DNA of 55,321 nt from an uncultured Oxalobacteraceae bacterium (GCA_946480015.1 CAMLIL010000032.1:1-55321); one strand, 5' to 3'; positions 41,695 to 51,472 are shown, counted from the first letter of the stretch. Made by a program: numbers and translations. Notes: generated by a model not told the origin, from the sequence alone.

Positions 41695-42384
41695 ATGCAC
41701 CTCGAACAGCCCCTCAGCGACAAAGAATTCGACGACCTCGACCAGTTCCTCCTGTCCGACCGTTGCCCCAACGACGCCATGACCATGGACACGCTGCACG
41801 GCTACCTGACCGCCATCGCGATCGGTCCGGAAACCATCATGCCGGCCGAGTGGCTGCCCAAGGTGTGGGGCGGCGAAGGCACCGCGCCGGCCTGGAAAAA
41901 CGGCAAGGAAGAAGAACGCATTCTCAACCTGATCATGCGTTTCATGAACGAGGTGCTGGTCACCTTCGAGGTTGCGCCCAAGGAATTCGAACCGCTCTAC
42001 GTCGAGCACGAGTTCGAAGGCCAGACCCTGATCGACGCCGAAGGCTGGTGCTGGGGCTTCTGGGAAGGCATGGAATTGCGTCCGGGCTCGTGGGAACCGA
42101 TCTTCGACTCGGAGCAGGAAGCGCTGATGCGCCCGCTCTACCTGCTGGGCGCCGATGAAATCGAGGAAGCCGAGCTGGCCGAGGTGAACAATCCGGTCAA
42201 GGCGCACAAGCTGGCGCTGGAAATCGAAGCCAACCTGCCGCTGATCTACCGGTTCTGGCTGCCGCGCCGCAAGGCCGCCGTGCCGACCCTCAAGCGCGAC
42301 GAGCCGAAGGTCGGCCGCAATGACGATTGCCCTTGCGGCAGCGGCAAGAAATACAAGAAGTGCTGCGGCGCCGAGGGCGCGTAA
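41695..42384 (+). CDS. YecA/UPF0149 family protein with C-terminal SEC-C zinc motif
   Basis: This 229-residue cytoplasmic protein has an all-helical UPF0149 domain (about 5-185: [46 protein letters not shown]) and a SEC-C zinc finger at the end ([18 protein letters not shown]), the same motif that lets SecA bind SecB and ribosomes. YecA-like proteins are reported to bind ribosomes near the exit tunnel; the same role is plausible here but is inferred. The start at 41695 begins the helical domain. Confidence 0.9.
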   Translation: MHLEQPLSDKEFDDLDQFLLSDRCPNDAMTMDTLHGYLTAIAIGPETIMPAEWLPKVWGGEGTAPAWKNGKEEERILNLIMRFMNEVLVTFEVAPKEFEPLYVEHEFEGQTLIDAEGWCWGFWEGMELRPGSWEPIFDSEQEALMRPLYLLGADEIEEAELAEVNNPVKAHKLALEIEANLPLIYRFWLPRRKAAVPTLKRDEPKVGRNDDCPCGSGKKYKKCCGAEGA

Positions 42385-42386
42385 AA

Positions 42387-43562
42387 CTATCCCGCCAGCG
42401 CCGTCTCGGCCAGGCGGCTCTGATACAGCGCCGCCACCAGGTCCGACTGGGTGACGATGCCGGCGAAGCGATTCTCGTGATCGACCACGGGGATATGGTG
42501 CAGGCCGGAATCGGCCATCAGCGGCACCAGCTCGACAATCGGGGTGTCCACCTTGGTCGTGGTGACCTTGGCCGTCATGATCTGCCCCACGACTTCCGGC
42601 TTTTCCGAATGGGTGCGGCCGCTGCGAACCAGGAAATGGCGCAGGCGGGTGCCAATCGTGGCCGGGTCGCCCAGGTCGCTGTGCGCCAGAAAATCGCTTT
42701 GCGACACAATACCGATCACCCGGCGCGCGCGGTTGATCACCGGCAGCGCATGCACCCGGTGGTGCCGCATCAGGCGCCAGGCCTCGCCCAGTTCGGTGGC
42801 AAATTCCAGGGTCACCACATCGCGCGACATGATCTGCCCGCAGGTGATCACGCCGAAGCGGCGTCCGTAGGCGTGCGACTCGGTGGCCACGATGATGTCT
42901 TCCAGGTCGTCGCGGCTGACGTCCAGCACCTGGCCGTAGCGCTCCAGCACCGCGTCCAGGTCGGCACTGGTAAAACCCAGCCGCGCGCTCGGGGTGATGT
43001 CGGCGGTGGCGTGCGGATGCTGTGCGGCGGCCTGCTGGCGGTGCGGGTAGCGCCGTCCGGTCAGGTTGTTGTACAGCAGCGCGGCCGCCACCATCAGCAC
43101 CGAGTTGAGGGCCACCGGCACGAACACGAAGCGGTATCCCATGTCCAGCACCGCCGGCCCGGCCAGCACGGCCGTGAGCGCGATCGCGCCACCGGGCGGG
43201 TGCAGGCAGCGCAGCGCAAACATCACCGCGATCGCCGCCCCGCCCGCCAGCGGCGCGGCCAGCAATGGCGAGCCGATGTGCTGGGCACAAGTCACGCCCA
43301 CCACGGCGGCAACCGTATTGCCGCCGATCACGGCCCAAGGTTGGGCCAGCGGGCTGGCCGGCAGGCAGAACAGCAGCACCGCCGAGGCGCCGATCGGGCC
43401 CACCAGCCAGCTGGCCACGTCGGGATGCAGCAGCGAGCACAACAGGCCGGTGATGCCCAGGCCCAGCAAGGCGCCCAGGCTGGCGCGCCCTTGTTCGGTG
43501 CGGGAAGCGTTGGTGGCGGGCGGCAGCAGCGCGCCCAGCCGGGTAAAGGGAGTGGTCGACAT
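42387..43562 (-). CDS. HPP family membrane protein with C-terminal CBS pair
   Basis: This 391-residue fusion has an N-terminal HPP domain of four helices (about 20-165, with GPIGASAVLLFCLPASPLAQ and the family-naming RCLHPPGGAIALTAVL), then a linker, and two CBS domains (about 230-290 and 325-385: CGQIMSRDVVTLEFATELG, HRVHALPVINRARRVIG, IMTAKVTTTKVDTPIVEL, HHIPVVDHENRFAGIV). HPP proteins are tied to nitrite transport in chloroplasts and cyanobacteria; CBS pairs bind adenine nucleotides, so transport could be gated by energy state. I chose the ATG at 43562; longer N-terminal starts exist. The stop is 3 bp after the converging SEC-C gene. Confidence 0.85.
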   Translation of the reverse strand: MSTTPFTRLGALLPPATNASRTEQGRASLGALLGLGITGLLCSLLHPDVASWLVGPIGASAVLLFCLPASPLAQPWAVIGGNTVAAVVGVTCAQHIGSPLLAAPLAGGAAIAVMFALRCLHPPGGAIALTAVLAGPAVLDMGYRFVFVPVALNSVLMVAAALLYNNLTGRRYPHRQQAAAQHPHATADITPSARLGFTSADLDAVLERYGQVLDVSRDDLEDIIVATESHAYGRRFGVITCGQIMSRDVVTLEFATELGEAWRLMRHHRVHALPVINRARRVIGIVSQSDFLAHSDLGDPATIGTRLRHFLVRSGRTHSEKPEVVGQIMTAKVTTTKVDTPIVELVPLMADSGLHHIPVVDHENRFAGIVTQSDLVAALYQSRLAETALAG

Positions 43563-43729
43563 CGGAAATCGGTCAGGCAAGGTCAGCAGGACCGCTATTA
43601 AAACATATCCGGCCATGGCAATGCACCAAAATTGTGCATTTCCCAACCGGCGCCCCGCTTGAGTTTTGCCAACAAGCAACTTCCCGCAAACTCTTACCAT
43701 TGGAGAACATTCAGTCCGAGGAGACCCCG

Positions 43730-44248
43730 ATGTTCCGCATCTGCCTGATGGCGAGCGCGCTTGCCCTGCTGTCCTTCCCTGCCGGCGCCGCGCCCAGCCG
43801 GTATTCCGATCTCTACGGCAAGCAATGCCGCACCACGGAACTGCTTGCGCACGGCAGCACGCGCGAATGCAGCGGCGTGGCCGGCTATGCCCTGGCGGTG
43901 CACGACGACGACGACCGCACCAGCGTCGACGTGATTTCTCCCAGGCGAGCCGTCTATCCGCTGTCGTACTGGGATGTGGTCACGCTCGGGTATGCCTCGG
44001 TCGGTCAAAAGGCCGAATGGGTGATGGGCACGCGCAAGGGCTATGCCATGCCTACCGCCCTGCTGGTGCGCCTGACCCGGCTCGACCAGCGCAATCCCGG
44101 CGAGCTCATCGCCGTGGCCAGGCTGGACCGAGACGGCGCTTGCGTGGTCTTCAAAGGCGACCTCGGCGAGCCCGGCGTGGAAGCCGAAGCGCGCAAGGCA
44201 TCGGCCGATCCGGTGCGCAAATGCCTGGGGGCCTACACCGCGGATTGA
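43730..44248 (+). CDS. Hypothetical secreted protein (172 aa)
   Basis: The product has a Sec signal peptide (MFRICLMASALALLSFPAGA) and a mature part of about 150 residues with four cysteines (QCRTTELL, RECSGVAGY, DGACVVFKG, RKCLGAYTA), which probably form two periplasmic disulfides. The strands AGYALAVHDDDDRTSVDVIS and KAEWVMGTRKGYAMPTALLV suggest a beta fold. GAGGAG sits 7 bp before the ATG. I know no family name. It is 58 bp before the TonB-dependent receptor and could be its partner. Confidence 0.75.
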   Translation: MFRICLMASALALLSFPAGAAPSRYSDLYGKQCRTTELLAHGSTRECSGVAGYALAVHDDDDRTSVDVISPRRAVYPLSYWDVVTLGYASVGQKAEWVMGTRKGYAMPTALLVRLTRLDQRNPGELIAVARLDRDGACVVFKGDLGEPGVEAEARKASADPVRKCLGAYTAD

Positions 44249-44306
44249 GCGCGATTGCAAACAATCAGCATTCGCATGCGACACAAGCTGCGGTATGATT
44301 GCCTGC

Positions 44307-46214
44307 ATGAAGACGATCTCGACTGTCGTAGCCATCTTGAGCGCCCTGACCGCCTGTGCGCCGCGGGCCGGATTTGCCCAGCAGGCCGACGACATGGCCG
44401 AGCTTTCCCTCGAACAGCTGAGCAACATCGTGATCACCTCCGTCTCGCGCCAGCCAGCGCGCCTGTCGGCGGCGCCGGCCTCGCTGTACATCATCAGCGC
44501 CAGCGACATCCGGCGCAGCGGCGCGCGCACCCTGCCCGAAGCGCTGCGCCTGGCCCCCAACCTGCAGGTCGCGCGCGCGGACGCACGCAACTACGCCATT
44601 TCCGCACGCGGCTTCAACAGCGTCTTCGCCAATAAGCTGCTGGTGCTGATCGACGGGCGCAGCGTCTATTCGCCCTTGTTTTCCGGGGTGTTCTGGGATG
44701 CCCAGGAAGTGGTGCTGGCCGACGTCGCCCGCATCGAAGTCATCAGCGGGCCGGGCGCCACCATCTGGGGTGCCAATGCCGTCAACGGTGTCATCAACGT
44801 GATCACCAAGAATGCCGCCGACACCCAAGGCAACCTGCTCAGCGCCGATGGCGGCGAACACGAGGGCAATGGCGTGCTGCGCCACGGCGGCAAGCTCGCC
44901 GGTGGCGGCCACTACCGCGTCTACGGCTCGCTGAGCGAAGCCGACGACACCGCCACCGCCGCCGGCGCGTCCACGCTGACCGGCTGGCATCGGCGCCAGA
45001 CCGGCTTTCGCGCCGATCTGCCGGTTGGCACGGCCAGCCTGGCGGTCTCGGGCGACGCCTACGAAGGCAAGCTGGCGCAGGCGCAAACCGTACCGATCGC
45101 CATCGCCGGCGCCAACCTGACGGCGCGCTACACCGCCCTGCTGCCCGACAATCAAGTCGTCAACGTCCAGATCATTGCCGACCACACCCAGCGCGACCAG
45201 CCCAACGCCTTCAATGAGCACCTCGACACGCTGGCACTGGAAGTCCAGCACGATATCCGGCGCGGCGCCCACAACATCATCTGGGGCGGCGGCTACCGCT
45301 ACAGCTGGGACCGGATCGTCAACAGTCTCCGCTCCGGCTTCCTGCCCGCGTCGCTCGACATGCATTGGGGCAACGTCTTCATCCAGGATGAAATCGCCCT
45401 CACCGAACCGCTGCGCCTGACCGCCGGGGTCAAGTTCGAGCAGAACAACTACACCGGCATGGAAGTGCTGCCCAACCTGCGCCTGGCCTACACCCATGGC
45501 GACCACCTGTTCTGGAGCAGCCTGTCGCGCACGGTGCGGGCGCCCTCGCGCATCGACCGCGATTTCTACTCGCCCACGTATCCGCCGGTGACCAATGGCG
45601 TCCCGCGCTACACCATCGGCGGCGGCCCGGACTTCGAATCGGAAACGGCCAAGGTGGCCGAGCTGGGCTACCGCGGCCAGCCGCTGCCCACCCTGTCGTG
45701 GTCGGCCACGGCGTTTTTCAGCGACTTCGAGCGCCTGCGCACGCTCGAAGTGCACACCGGCAGTCCCTGGACCTTTGAAAATCTGCGCCAGGGCCGCGCC
45801 CGCGGCATCGAAATGTGGGCGCGCTGGCAAGTGCTGCCGGCCTGGCGGCTGGACGGCGGCGCGGTGCTGCAGAAAGTGCGCACCAGCCTGCTGCCGGGCA
45901 GCCGCGACGTCAGCGAACTCTTCGGACTGACCCCCAACGACCCTGACCGGCGCTACACGCTGCGCTCCTCGCACGACCTGGGCCAGCACCACCAGCTGGA
46001 CCTGAACCTGCGCTACGTCGGCAGCCTGCCCCGTCCGGCCGTGCCGGCTTACTACGAGCTCGATGTGATGTGGATGTGGACACCCACGCCCAAGGTCGAC
46101 ATCGGCATCAGCGGCCTGAACCTGCTGCACCGCAACCACGTGGAATTCGGCGCGGCCCCGGGGCGCAGCGTCATCGAGCGCGCCGTGCAGCTCAGCGCCG
46201 CCTACCGCTTCTGA
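44307..46214 (+). CDS. TonB-dependent outer-membrane receptor
   Basis: This protein of about 635 residues has a signal peptide (MKTISTVVAILSALTACAPR), a plug domain (about 40-155: VITSVSRQPARLSAAPASLY, RLAPNLQVARADARNYAISA, KLLVLIDGRSVYSPLFSG, IEVISGPGATIWGANAVNGV), and a 22-strand barrel ending in a terminal Phe (LSAAYRF), as required for barrel insertion. It resembles the CirA/BtuB-type plug, and it probably takes up a siderophore or cobalamin-like ligand; the ligand is not known. An upstream ATG at 44295 adds four residues. The 3' end overlaps the converging patatin gene by 13 bp. Confidence 0.9.
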   Translation: MKTISTVVAILSALTACAPRAGFAQQADDMAELSLEQLSNIVITSVSRQPARLSAAPASLYIISASDIRRSGARTLPEALRLAPNLQVARADARNYAISARGFNSVFANKLLVLIDGRSVYSPLFSGVFWDAQEVVLADVARIEVISGPGATIWGANAVNGVINVITKNAADTQGNLLSADGGEHEGNGVLRHGGKLAGGGHYRVYGSLSEADDTATAAGASTLTGWHRRQTGFRADLPVGTASLAVSGDAYEGKLAQAQTVPIAIAGANLTARYTALLPDNQVVNVQIIADHTQRDQPNAFNEHLDTLALEVQHDIRRGAHNIIWGGGYRYSWDRIVNSLRSGFLPASLDMHWGNVFIQDEIALTEPLRLTAGVKFEQNNYTGMEVLPNLRLAYTHGDHLFWSSLSRTVRAPSRIDRDFYSPTYPPVTNGVPRYTIGGGPDFESETAKVAELGYRGQPLPTLSWSATAFFSDFERLRTLEVHTGSPWTFENLRQGRARGIEMWARWQVLPAWRLDGGAVLQKVRTSLLPGSRDVSELFGLTPNDPDRRYTLRSSHDLGQHHQLDLNLRYVGSLPRPAVPAYYELDVMWMWTPTPKVDIGISGLNLLHRNHVEFGAAPGRSVIERAVQLSAAYRF

Positions 46215-48274
46215 TCCGGCGGCAGCAGCCGCTGCGTCACCGCGCGAAACGGCAGCGCCTCCGCCTGGCGGTATTGCAGCAACTCATCCATGCCATCGAA
46301 ACTGCGGTCGGCCAGTGCCCAGCCGAGCGGCGTATCGTTGCGCGCCAGTACCCCGAACCACAGGAAACCGGCCGGCAACAGCACATCCATATCGCGCCGT
46401 TCGGCGGTCACGGCAAAGGTGGCGCGCGCCGCCCGCGTGCTGAACAGGCCGCGCGGCGGCGCCAGCAGTTCGGACAAAAACGTCATGTCCATCCGCGCGC
46501 TGGCCGGGTCGAGCTTGCCGGACGGCGCCATCGCCCCCGGCGAATTGCTGATCACTATCACCGCCGGCTCGATCGCGTAGCCCGCCGCGCGCCAGCGCTC
46601 CAGCGCCGGATGCATGGCGAACAGCAAGTCGCGGATGGTTTCCACGCCGGAGTTTTCGAAATAGCCGCCATCGATCACCCTGCCCCACGGCGCGCGTTCG
46701 GTGCCGGGACCGCAGGGCGCCAGCCGGCCGGCGCGGCGGCAGGCGTACACCGTGCCGGCCGGGCTCACATAGCTGAAGCGCGCACTGTTGTGCACCGCCG
46801 TCGCCAGGCTCATGCGGCGCAGGTCGAGCAGCGGATCGAACGCGTCGAAGGCGTCCGGAAAGCGGCCGTCGATCACCAGGTCGCTGGCGATGACGCGGTT
46901 GCCGCCGTCGACCAGGGTGGCGTTGAGCAGCAGCGAAGGCACGTTGCGCGCGCCGTCCTGGTGCCACAGCCGGTCGAAGCGCTGGGCCAAGCGGTCGTTG
47001 CCGGTGGCGCGCTGCCAGCCATCGTTCAGGGCCGCCTCCATCGCGCGCGCCCGGTCCGCGGCCGGCAGCGCGAACGGCAGGAAGCGCTGCACCATGTCGG
47101 GATACATCAGATAGCCCACCGTGGGCGAGAGGAAATCGCGCCGCAGCACCGTGCGCATGCATTGCTGATAGGCGCGCGCCGGGTTGCGCCGTGCACAGGG
47201 CGATTGCGCCAGCGCGCCGCTGTGGCCATCGGCGACCAGGGCCGCGAAGCTGGCCAGCGCCAGGCTGCCGCCGGACACGCCGCTCATGCCGAACACGTGG
47301 CGCGAAAAGCGCCCGCCGCTGTCGTCCTGCAGCTTGGCCAGCACATTGCCGGCCCAGTAGGCCGCGCGGATGCCGCCGCCCTCGGCCGCCACCAGGTACA
47401 GCGGAAACGCCTCCTTCGGCCTGAGCTCGCCGGCCTGCACGCGGCTCTGCAGCCAGGCATCCGTGTGGCGGTCGATATCGCGCCGGATCATCGGCGCCGG
47501 ATCGTTGCCGATCAGCGCGACCGCGTGATTGTCGTTGCTGAAGCTAAAGATCACGAACAGCAGCAAGGGCGCTGCCGCCATCGACGGCAGATGCAGCTGC
47601 TTGAAAAAATAGGTCAGCACCAGGTCGCCGAACAGAATCCAGCTGGCCAGCGCAAAGCACAGCAGTATCGGCGCGGTCACCACCGCCGTCACTTCCACCG
47701 GGCGCCACCAGACCGCAAACAGCAGCGCGAACGATACGCCGATGGCCGTCACCGCCGTGGCCACGGTGCGCCGCTGCAAGGAGACGAAGCGCATCGGCTG
47801 GGCGCCATCGACGAGGCGAAAGCGCGACGCAAACCAGCGCCGCCGCTTGATCATGAAGATGCCGATGGCCAGGCCGGACAGCGCGCAGGCCAGCGCCAGG
47901 ACCGCTTCGCCCAGCCGGAAGAAGGTCAGCGCCAGCAGCGCATTGGGCAGCACGCCCAGGCAGCGCGGCAGCCAGTTGCGCGCCGTGTCGACGAAAAGCG
48001 TGCCGGACCGGTCGATCACGCTGTGGCCGTCGAATACCCGTCCGAGGGTCAGGCGCGCGCTATACCAGGCGGCCAGCGACCAGGTCGCGACGGCAAACAG
48101 AAACAGCGAGAAATTCCAGCCCGGCTGGGCGACCAGGCGCAGGCATTCGCGCCCTTGCGGGATCGCCGCCATGCCGACCGCGCCGACGAGGGTAAACGTC
48201 AGGCTGTAGAAGCAGCGCCAGGCGATCGAGCCGGTTTCCTTGAGTCGCTCGCCGATGGCGCGCAAGATGTTCAT
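46202..48274 (-). CDS. Membrane-bound patatin-like phospholipase
   Basis: This protein of about 690 residues has an N-terminal membrane part of six or seven helices (about 15-255) and a C-terminal patatin domain (about 285-640). The patatin signatures are present: the oxyanion loop AAEGGGIRAAYW, the nucleophile elbow FGMSGVSGGSLALASF (GxSxG), and the catalytic Asp in VIDGGYFENSGVET. The membrane-plus-patatin architecture is less common than soluble patatins. It probably acts on phospholipid at the inner membrane. A TTG at 48286 with GGGGA upstream is an alternative start. The 3' end overlaps the TonB receptor gene by 13 bp on the opposite strand. Confidence 0.85.
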   Translation of the reverse strand: MNILRAIGERLKETGSIAWRCFYSLTFTLVGAVGMAAIPQGRECLRLVAQPGWNFSLFLFAVATWSLAAWYSARLTLGRVFDGHSVIDRSGTLFVDTARNWLPRCLGVLPNALLALTFFRLGEAVLALACALSGLAIGIFMIKRRRWFASRFRLVDGAQPMRFVSLQRRTVATAVTAIGVSFALLFAVWWRPVEVTAVVTAPILLCFALASWILFGDLVLTYFFKQLHLPSMAAAPLLLFVIFSFSNDNHAVALIGNDPAPMIRRDIDRHTDAWLQSRVQAGELRPKEAFPLYLVAAEGGGIRAAYWAGNVLAKLQDDSGGRFSRHVFGMSGVSGGSLALASFAALVADGHSGALAQSPCARRNPARAYQQCMRTVLRRDFLSPTVGYLMYPDMVQRFLPFALPAADRARAMEAALNDGWQRATGNDRLAQRFDRLWHQDGARNVPSLLLNATLVDGGNRVIASDLVIDGRFPDAFDAFDPLLDLRRMSLATAVHNSARFSYVSPAGTVYACRRAGRLAPCGPGTERAPWGRVIDGGYFENSGVETIRDLLFAMHPALERWRAAGYAIEPAVIVISNSPGAMAPSGKLDPASARMDMTFLSELLAPPRGLFSTRAARATFAVTAERRDMDVLLPAGFLWFGVLARNDTPLGWALADRSFDGMDELLQYRQAEALPFRAVTQRLLPPDQKR

Positions 48275-48365
48275 CAGGCTGTTCAAACCGGTCCCCGCGT
48301 GATGGCTGGCAACGCGGCAACTTTAGCATAAGGTCAAGGCGCGAGCGTTGACTCGGTGCGTAAGC

Positions 48366-49667
48366 TCAGACGACTTCCACCCGGTTTCTGCCCTTCGATT
48401 TCGCCGCGTACAATGCGCCGTCGGCGCGCGCGATGGCGGTCCCGATGTCTTCGTCCGGTTTGAGCGCGGTCGCGCCGAAGGAAGCGGCAACGCGCAACCC
48501 ATGCGGCCAATCCTGCCGGGTCATCGCAATGCGCAGCTTTTCCGCCATGTTCGCGGCTTGCTCCCTGCTCGTCTCCGGGCACACCAGCAGGAATTCTTCG
48601 CCGCCCCAGCGCACCAGCTTATCGCCGGCGCGGACCTCGCGTCTGACGATGGCGGCGAAGCGCCTCAGCACCTCATCGCCCGCGTCATGCCCATACCGGT
48701 CATTGACTTGCTTGAAATGGTCGAGATCCATGAAGATCACCGCCATATCCTTGCCATAGTGCTCGGGAGTCTGCAGGCGCTTCACCAACGCCTCCCGAAG
48801 GCCCTGGCGGTTCAGGGCGCCGGTGAGCGGATCGGTATAGGCCTGGTCGGCCAGTTCACGCGCTTCCAGTTCAAGCGCCTTGTTAATGCTTGCCAAAAGT
48901 TCCAGGCGCGAGTTGCTGGCCAAAAGCCTGGACCGATAGTGCAGCAGGCTGAGGGACAAGCTGAGCATTCCGCAGGCGATCCACGCGTACACCAGATACA
49001 TCAGAAGTTTTGCGTGCGAGATCCATTTTCCACGGAACTGGATCGACCTCACCTCCATGGTGACCACTTCGCCGGGTGCGCTGACCGTCGAAATTTCCAC
49101 CGCCGTCACGTTATCCAGCCGGGTGTAGCTCTGCGACAGCGGCACCCTGCGCGTGCTTCTCCACCAGTCCGCAGTGCGCAGGACATTGAGGGGAATGGTG
49201 AAGGTGGGCTGGTCCGGGAGTTCAATTTCGGCTTCGTTGAAGCGCTGCGAATTCCAGTCGTCAACCGTGGAAAATTCGGGCTCGAAATTAATCAGATGGA
49301 GCTTGATTTTTTGCGGGGGGCGACCCGAATAGCTCATGTTGAAGGTAATCGTGTCGAACTGCGAAAGGTCCACCCCTTTGCCGGCGGCACCCAGCAAAAA
49401 TTGCAGCTTGCAAAACGGCCACGTATAGCCCACTTGCAGCGCACAACGCATGGTGAGCGCATCCTTGCTGCGAACCAGTGACGAGACCGAATTACCTTTC
49501 TCGTAACGGTCATCGGTCACTCTGGCGCCGTGCGGTAGCCGGCTGGAAAGCTCAATGACGCGGGCCATGCCAAAATGCTGCCAGATTAGCAAAATTGGAC
49601 TCAACAATAATAATAAACCAACCAAATAATGGCTCATCAGCATCATGCGGGAGGGCGGCTGGTTCAT
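48366..49667 (-). CDS. Membrane-anchored diguanylate cyclase (GGDEF)
   Basis: This 433-residue sensor has one N-terminal helix (about 12-32), a periplasmic beta-rich domain (about 35-215, with TITFNMSYSGRPPQKIKLHL and EAEIELPDQPTFTIPLNVLR), a second helix (about 218-240), a short coiled linker and a GGDEF domain (about 268-433). The active site reads RWGGEEFLLV, and the inhibitory I-site RxxD precedes it by five residues (RAGDKLVRW), so both catalysis and product feedback are expected. It makes c-di-GMP in response to an unknown periplasmic signal. The periplasmic domain resembles carbohydrate-binding-like folds only loosely. Confidence 0.93.
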   Translation of the reverse strand: MNQPPSRMMLMSHYLVGLLLLLSPILLIWQHFGMARVIELSSRLPHGARVTDDRYEKGNSVSSLVRSKDALTMRCALQVGYTWPFCKLQFLLGAAGKGVDLSQFDTITFNMSYSGRPPQKIKLHLINFEPEFSTVDDWNSQRFNEAEIELPDQPTFTIPLNVLRTADWWRSTRRVPLSQSYTRLDNVTAVEISTVSAPGEVVTMEVRSIQFRGKWISHAKLLMYLVYAWIACGMLSLSLSLLHYRSRLLASNSRLELLASINKALELEARELADQAYTDPLTGALNRQGLREALVKRLQTPEHYGKDMAVIFMDLDHFKQVNDRYGHDAGDEVLRRFAAIVRREVRAGDKLVRWGGEEFLLVCPETSREQAANMAEKLRIAMTRQDWPHGLRVAASFGATALKPDEDIGTAIARADGALYAAKSKGRNRVEVV

Positions 49668-49971
49668 GCGTGGTCAATAGGGCTCAAAGCGTCAAACTTG
49701 GCCGATATGTATTGACCTGTCAAGTGTTCAATAGAAAATCCTTGGTGTGGTACCGCCTAATCAGCCTGATAGGCGCGGGTCGGCAACGCCGTCTTTTTCA
49801 TTAATTAAAGGCACAACCGCAATGTGTTGCAGAACAAATTGATGATGTCACCACCCAGCATCGAAAACTGGAAAAGCTTGTGTTCGCGTGGCAGGATTTT
49901 CTGTGTCTATCGAAACTCATCGTGGCGCCATCCGCCGCGGCGACATATACCGGCCGCCGCCGTGCGGCAAC
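49668..49971. other. Intergenic region with GTCAA/TTGAC motifs
   Basis: No gene is visible in these 304 bp. It contains the perfect palindrome TTGACCTGTCAA at 49712-49723 and a second GTCAA at 49691-49695. It probably carries the promoter of the diguanylate cyclase; TTGACA on the minus strand within the palindrome could be its -35. Confidence 0.5.
49712..49723. promoter_or_regulatory. Palindrome TTGACCTGTCAA upstream of the diguanylate cyclase
   Basis: A perfect 5-2-5 inverted repeat lies 45 bp before the cyclase start (49667). The minus strand reads TTGACAGGTCAA, so a -35 box and a possible operator overlap here. This is a sequence observation; no factor is assigned. Confidence 0.35.
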
Positions 49972-50820
49972 TTAGCGCATTGCCAGCGGTAGCCGGCGCT
50001 TCGGCGGCGCAAACGCCTGGTCCAGCTGGGCCAGATCGGCCTCGGTCAGCACCAGGTCGAGCGCGGCGCGATTCTCGCGCAGGTGCTCCGGTGTCGCGGC
50101 CTTGGGAATGGCGATCACCCCGTCGTGCCGCAGCACCCACGCCAGCGCCACCTGGGCCGGGCTGCATCCATGCTGCTGCGCCACCGCCACCAGCGCTGGC
50201 GTGCGCAGAAAGCGCAGCCGCTCCGGCCCGGCGGACTCCAGCGGCGAATACGCCATCACGGGAATGCCGCGTTGCCTGCACCACGGTAGAAGGTCATATT
50301 CGATGCCGCGCTTGACCAGGTTGAGCAGCACCTGATTGGCGGCGATATCGGCCCCGCCCGGCAAGCCGGCCGCTTCCAGCATATCGTCCAGATCGAAATT
50401 GCTCACGCCGAACGCGCCGATCTTGCCCTGCTCGCGCAGGCGCATGAAGGCGTCGAGCGTCTCGGCCAGCGGCACCGTGCCGCGCCAGTGCAGCAAATAC
50501 AGGTCGATGCGATCGATGCCGAGCCGCCTGAGGCTGCGCTCGCACGCCGCCTGCACACCCTTGCGGTCGGCATTGTGCGGATACACCTTGCTGACAATGA
50601 AAACCTGATCGCGCCGGCCGGCAATGGCCGCGCCAACGACTTCCTCGGACCCGCCGTCGGCATACATTTCAGCCGTATCGATCAGGGTCATGCCCAGGTC
50701 GATCCCCAATTGCAGCGCGCGCACTTCGGCGTGGCGCGCGGCCGGGTCTTCGCCGATATTCCAGGTTCCCTGCCCGAGCGCGGCAACGCTCGGTCCAGAC
50801 GGCAGCAGCACGGTTTTCAC
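49972..50820 (-). CDS. Aldo/keto reductase
   Basis: This 282-residue TIM-barrel NADPH-dependent oxidoreductase has the catalytic set Asp/Tyr in LIDTAEMYADGGSEEVVG, Lys in VFIVSKVYP and His in LYLLHWRG, with the cofactor-binding end IAIPKAATPEHLRENRAAL. It matches the subgroup of bacterial AKRs near YeaE-like methylglyoxal or aldehyde reductases. The substrate is unknown. It lies 17 bp after orn on the same strand, so the two may be co-transcribed. Confidence 0.92.
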   Translation of the reverse strand: MKTVLLPSGPSVAALGQGTWNIGEDPAARHAEVRALQLGIDLGMTLIDTAEMYADGGSEEVVGAAIAGRRDQVFIVSKVYPHNADRKGVQAACERSLRRLGIDRIDLYLLHWRGTVPLAETLDAFMRLREQGKIGAFGVSNFDLDDMLEAAGLPGGADIAANQVLLNLVKRGIEYDLLPWCRQRGIPVMAYSPLESAGPERLRFLRTPALVAVAQQHGCSPAQVALAWVLRHDGVIAIPKAATPEHLRENRAALDLVLTEADLAQLDQAFAPPKRRLPLAMR

Positions 50821-50837
50821 AGGGACACCCTCCCGGT

Positions 50838-51425
50838 TCAGTCCAGCTTGATGAAATGCTCGCGGTAGTATTTCAGTTCATCGATCGACTCGATAATATC
50901 AGCCAGCGCCGTATGCTTCTGGTGTTTTTTGAAGCCGGCGATCAGTTCCGGCTTCCAGCGGCGGCACAGCTCTTTCAGGGTCGACACATCCAGATTGCGA
51001 TAGTGGAAGAACGCTTCCAGCTTGGGCATGCCGCGCACCATGAAACGGCGGTCCTGGCAAATGGTGTTGCCGCACATTGGCGATTTACCTGCCGGCACAT
51101 ACTGTTTCAGGAAAGCGATCAGCGCTTCCTCGGCCTCGCTTTCGGAGACAGTCGACGCCTTGACCCGGTCGATCAGGCCGGAACGGCCGTGCGTGCCCTT
51201 GTTCCACGAATCCATCTTGTCGAGCGTCTCGTCGGACTGGTGAATGGCGAACACCGGGCCTTCGGCCAGCACGTTCAGGTGCATGTCGGTGACCACCACG
51301 GCCACTTCGATGATGCGGTCGGAATCCGGGTCCAGGCCCGTCATTTCCATATCGACCCACACCAGGTTGAACTCGTTCGGACGGGCTGGAACGCCCGCAG
51401 CTGCTAAATCAGTCGCTTGTGACAT
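50838..51425 (-). CDS. orn: Oligoribonuclease Orn
   Basis: This 195-residue DEDDh 3'-5' exonuclease degrades 2-5 nt RNAs and pGpG, the end product of c-di-GMP breakdown. The motifs are [20 protein letters not shown] (Exo I with Asp and Glu), [20 protein letters not shown] (Exo II) and [20 protein letters not shown] (Exo III with the catalytic His and Asp). It is complete and essential in many relatives. It is divergent from the M48 protease 47 bp away. Confidence 0.96.
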   Translation of the reverse strand: MSQATDLAAAGVPARPNEFNLVWVDMEMTGLDPDSDRIIEVAVVVTDMHLNVLAEGPVFAIHQSDETLDKMDSWNKGTHGRSGLIDRVKASTVSESEAEEALIAFLKQYVPAGKSPMCGNTICQDRRFMVRGMPKLEAFFHYRNLDVSTLKELCRRWKPELIAGFKKHQKHTALADIIESIDELKYYREHFIKLD

Positions 51426-51472
51426 AATTCTCTCTTGGCCTAATCAATCCTGCATTTTCTCACAGGCACAGC

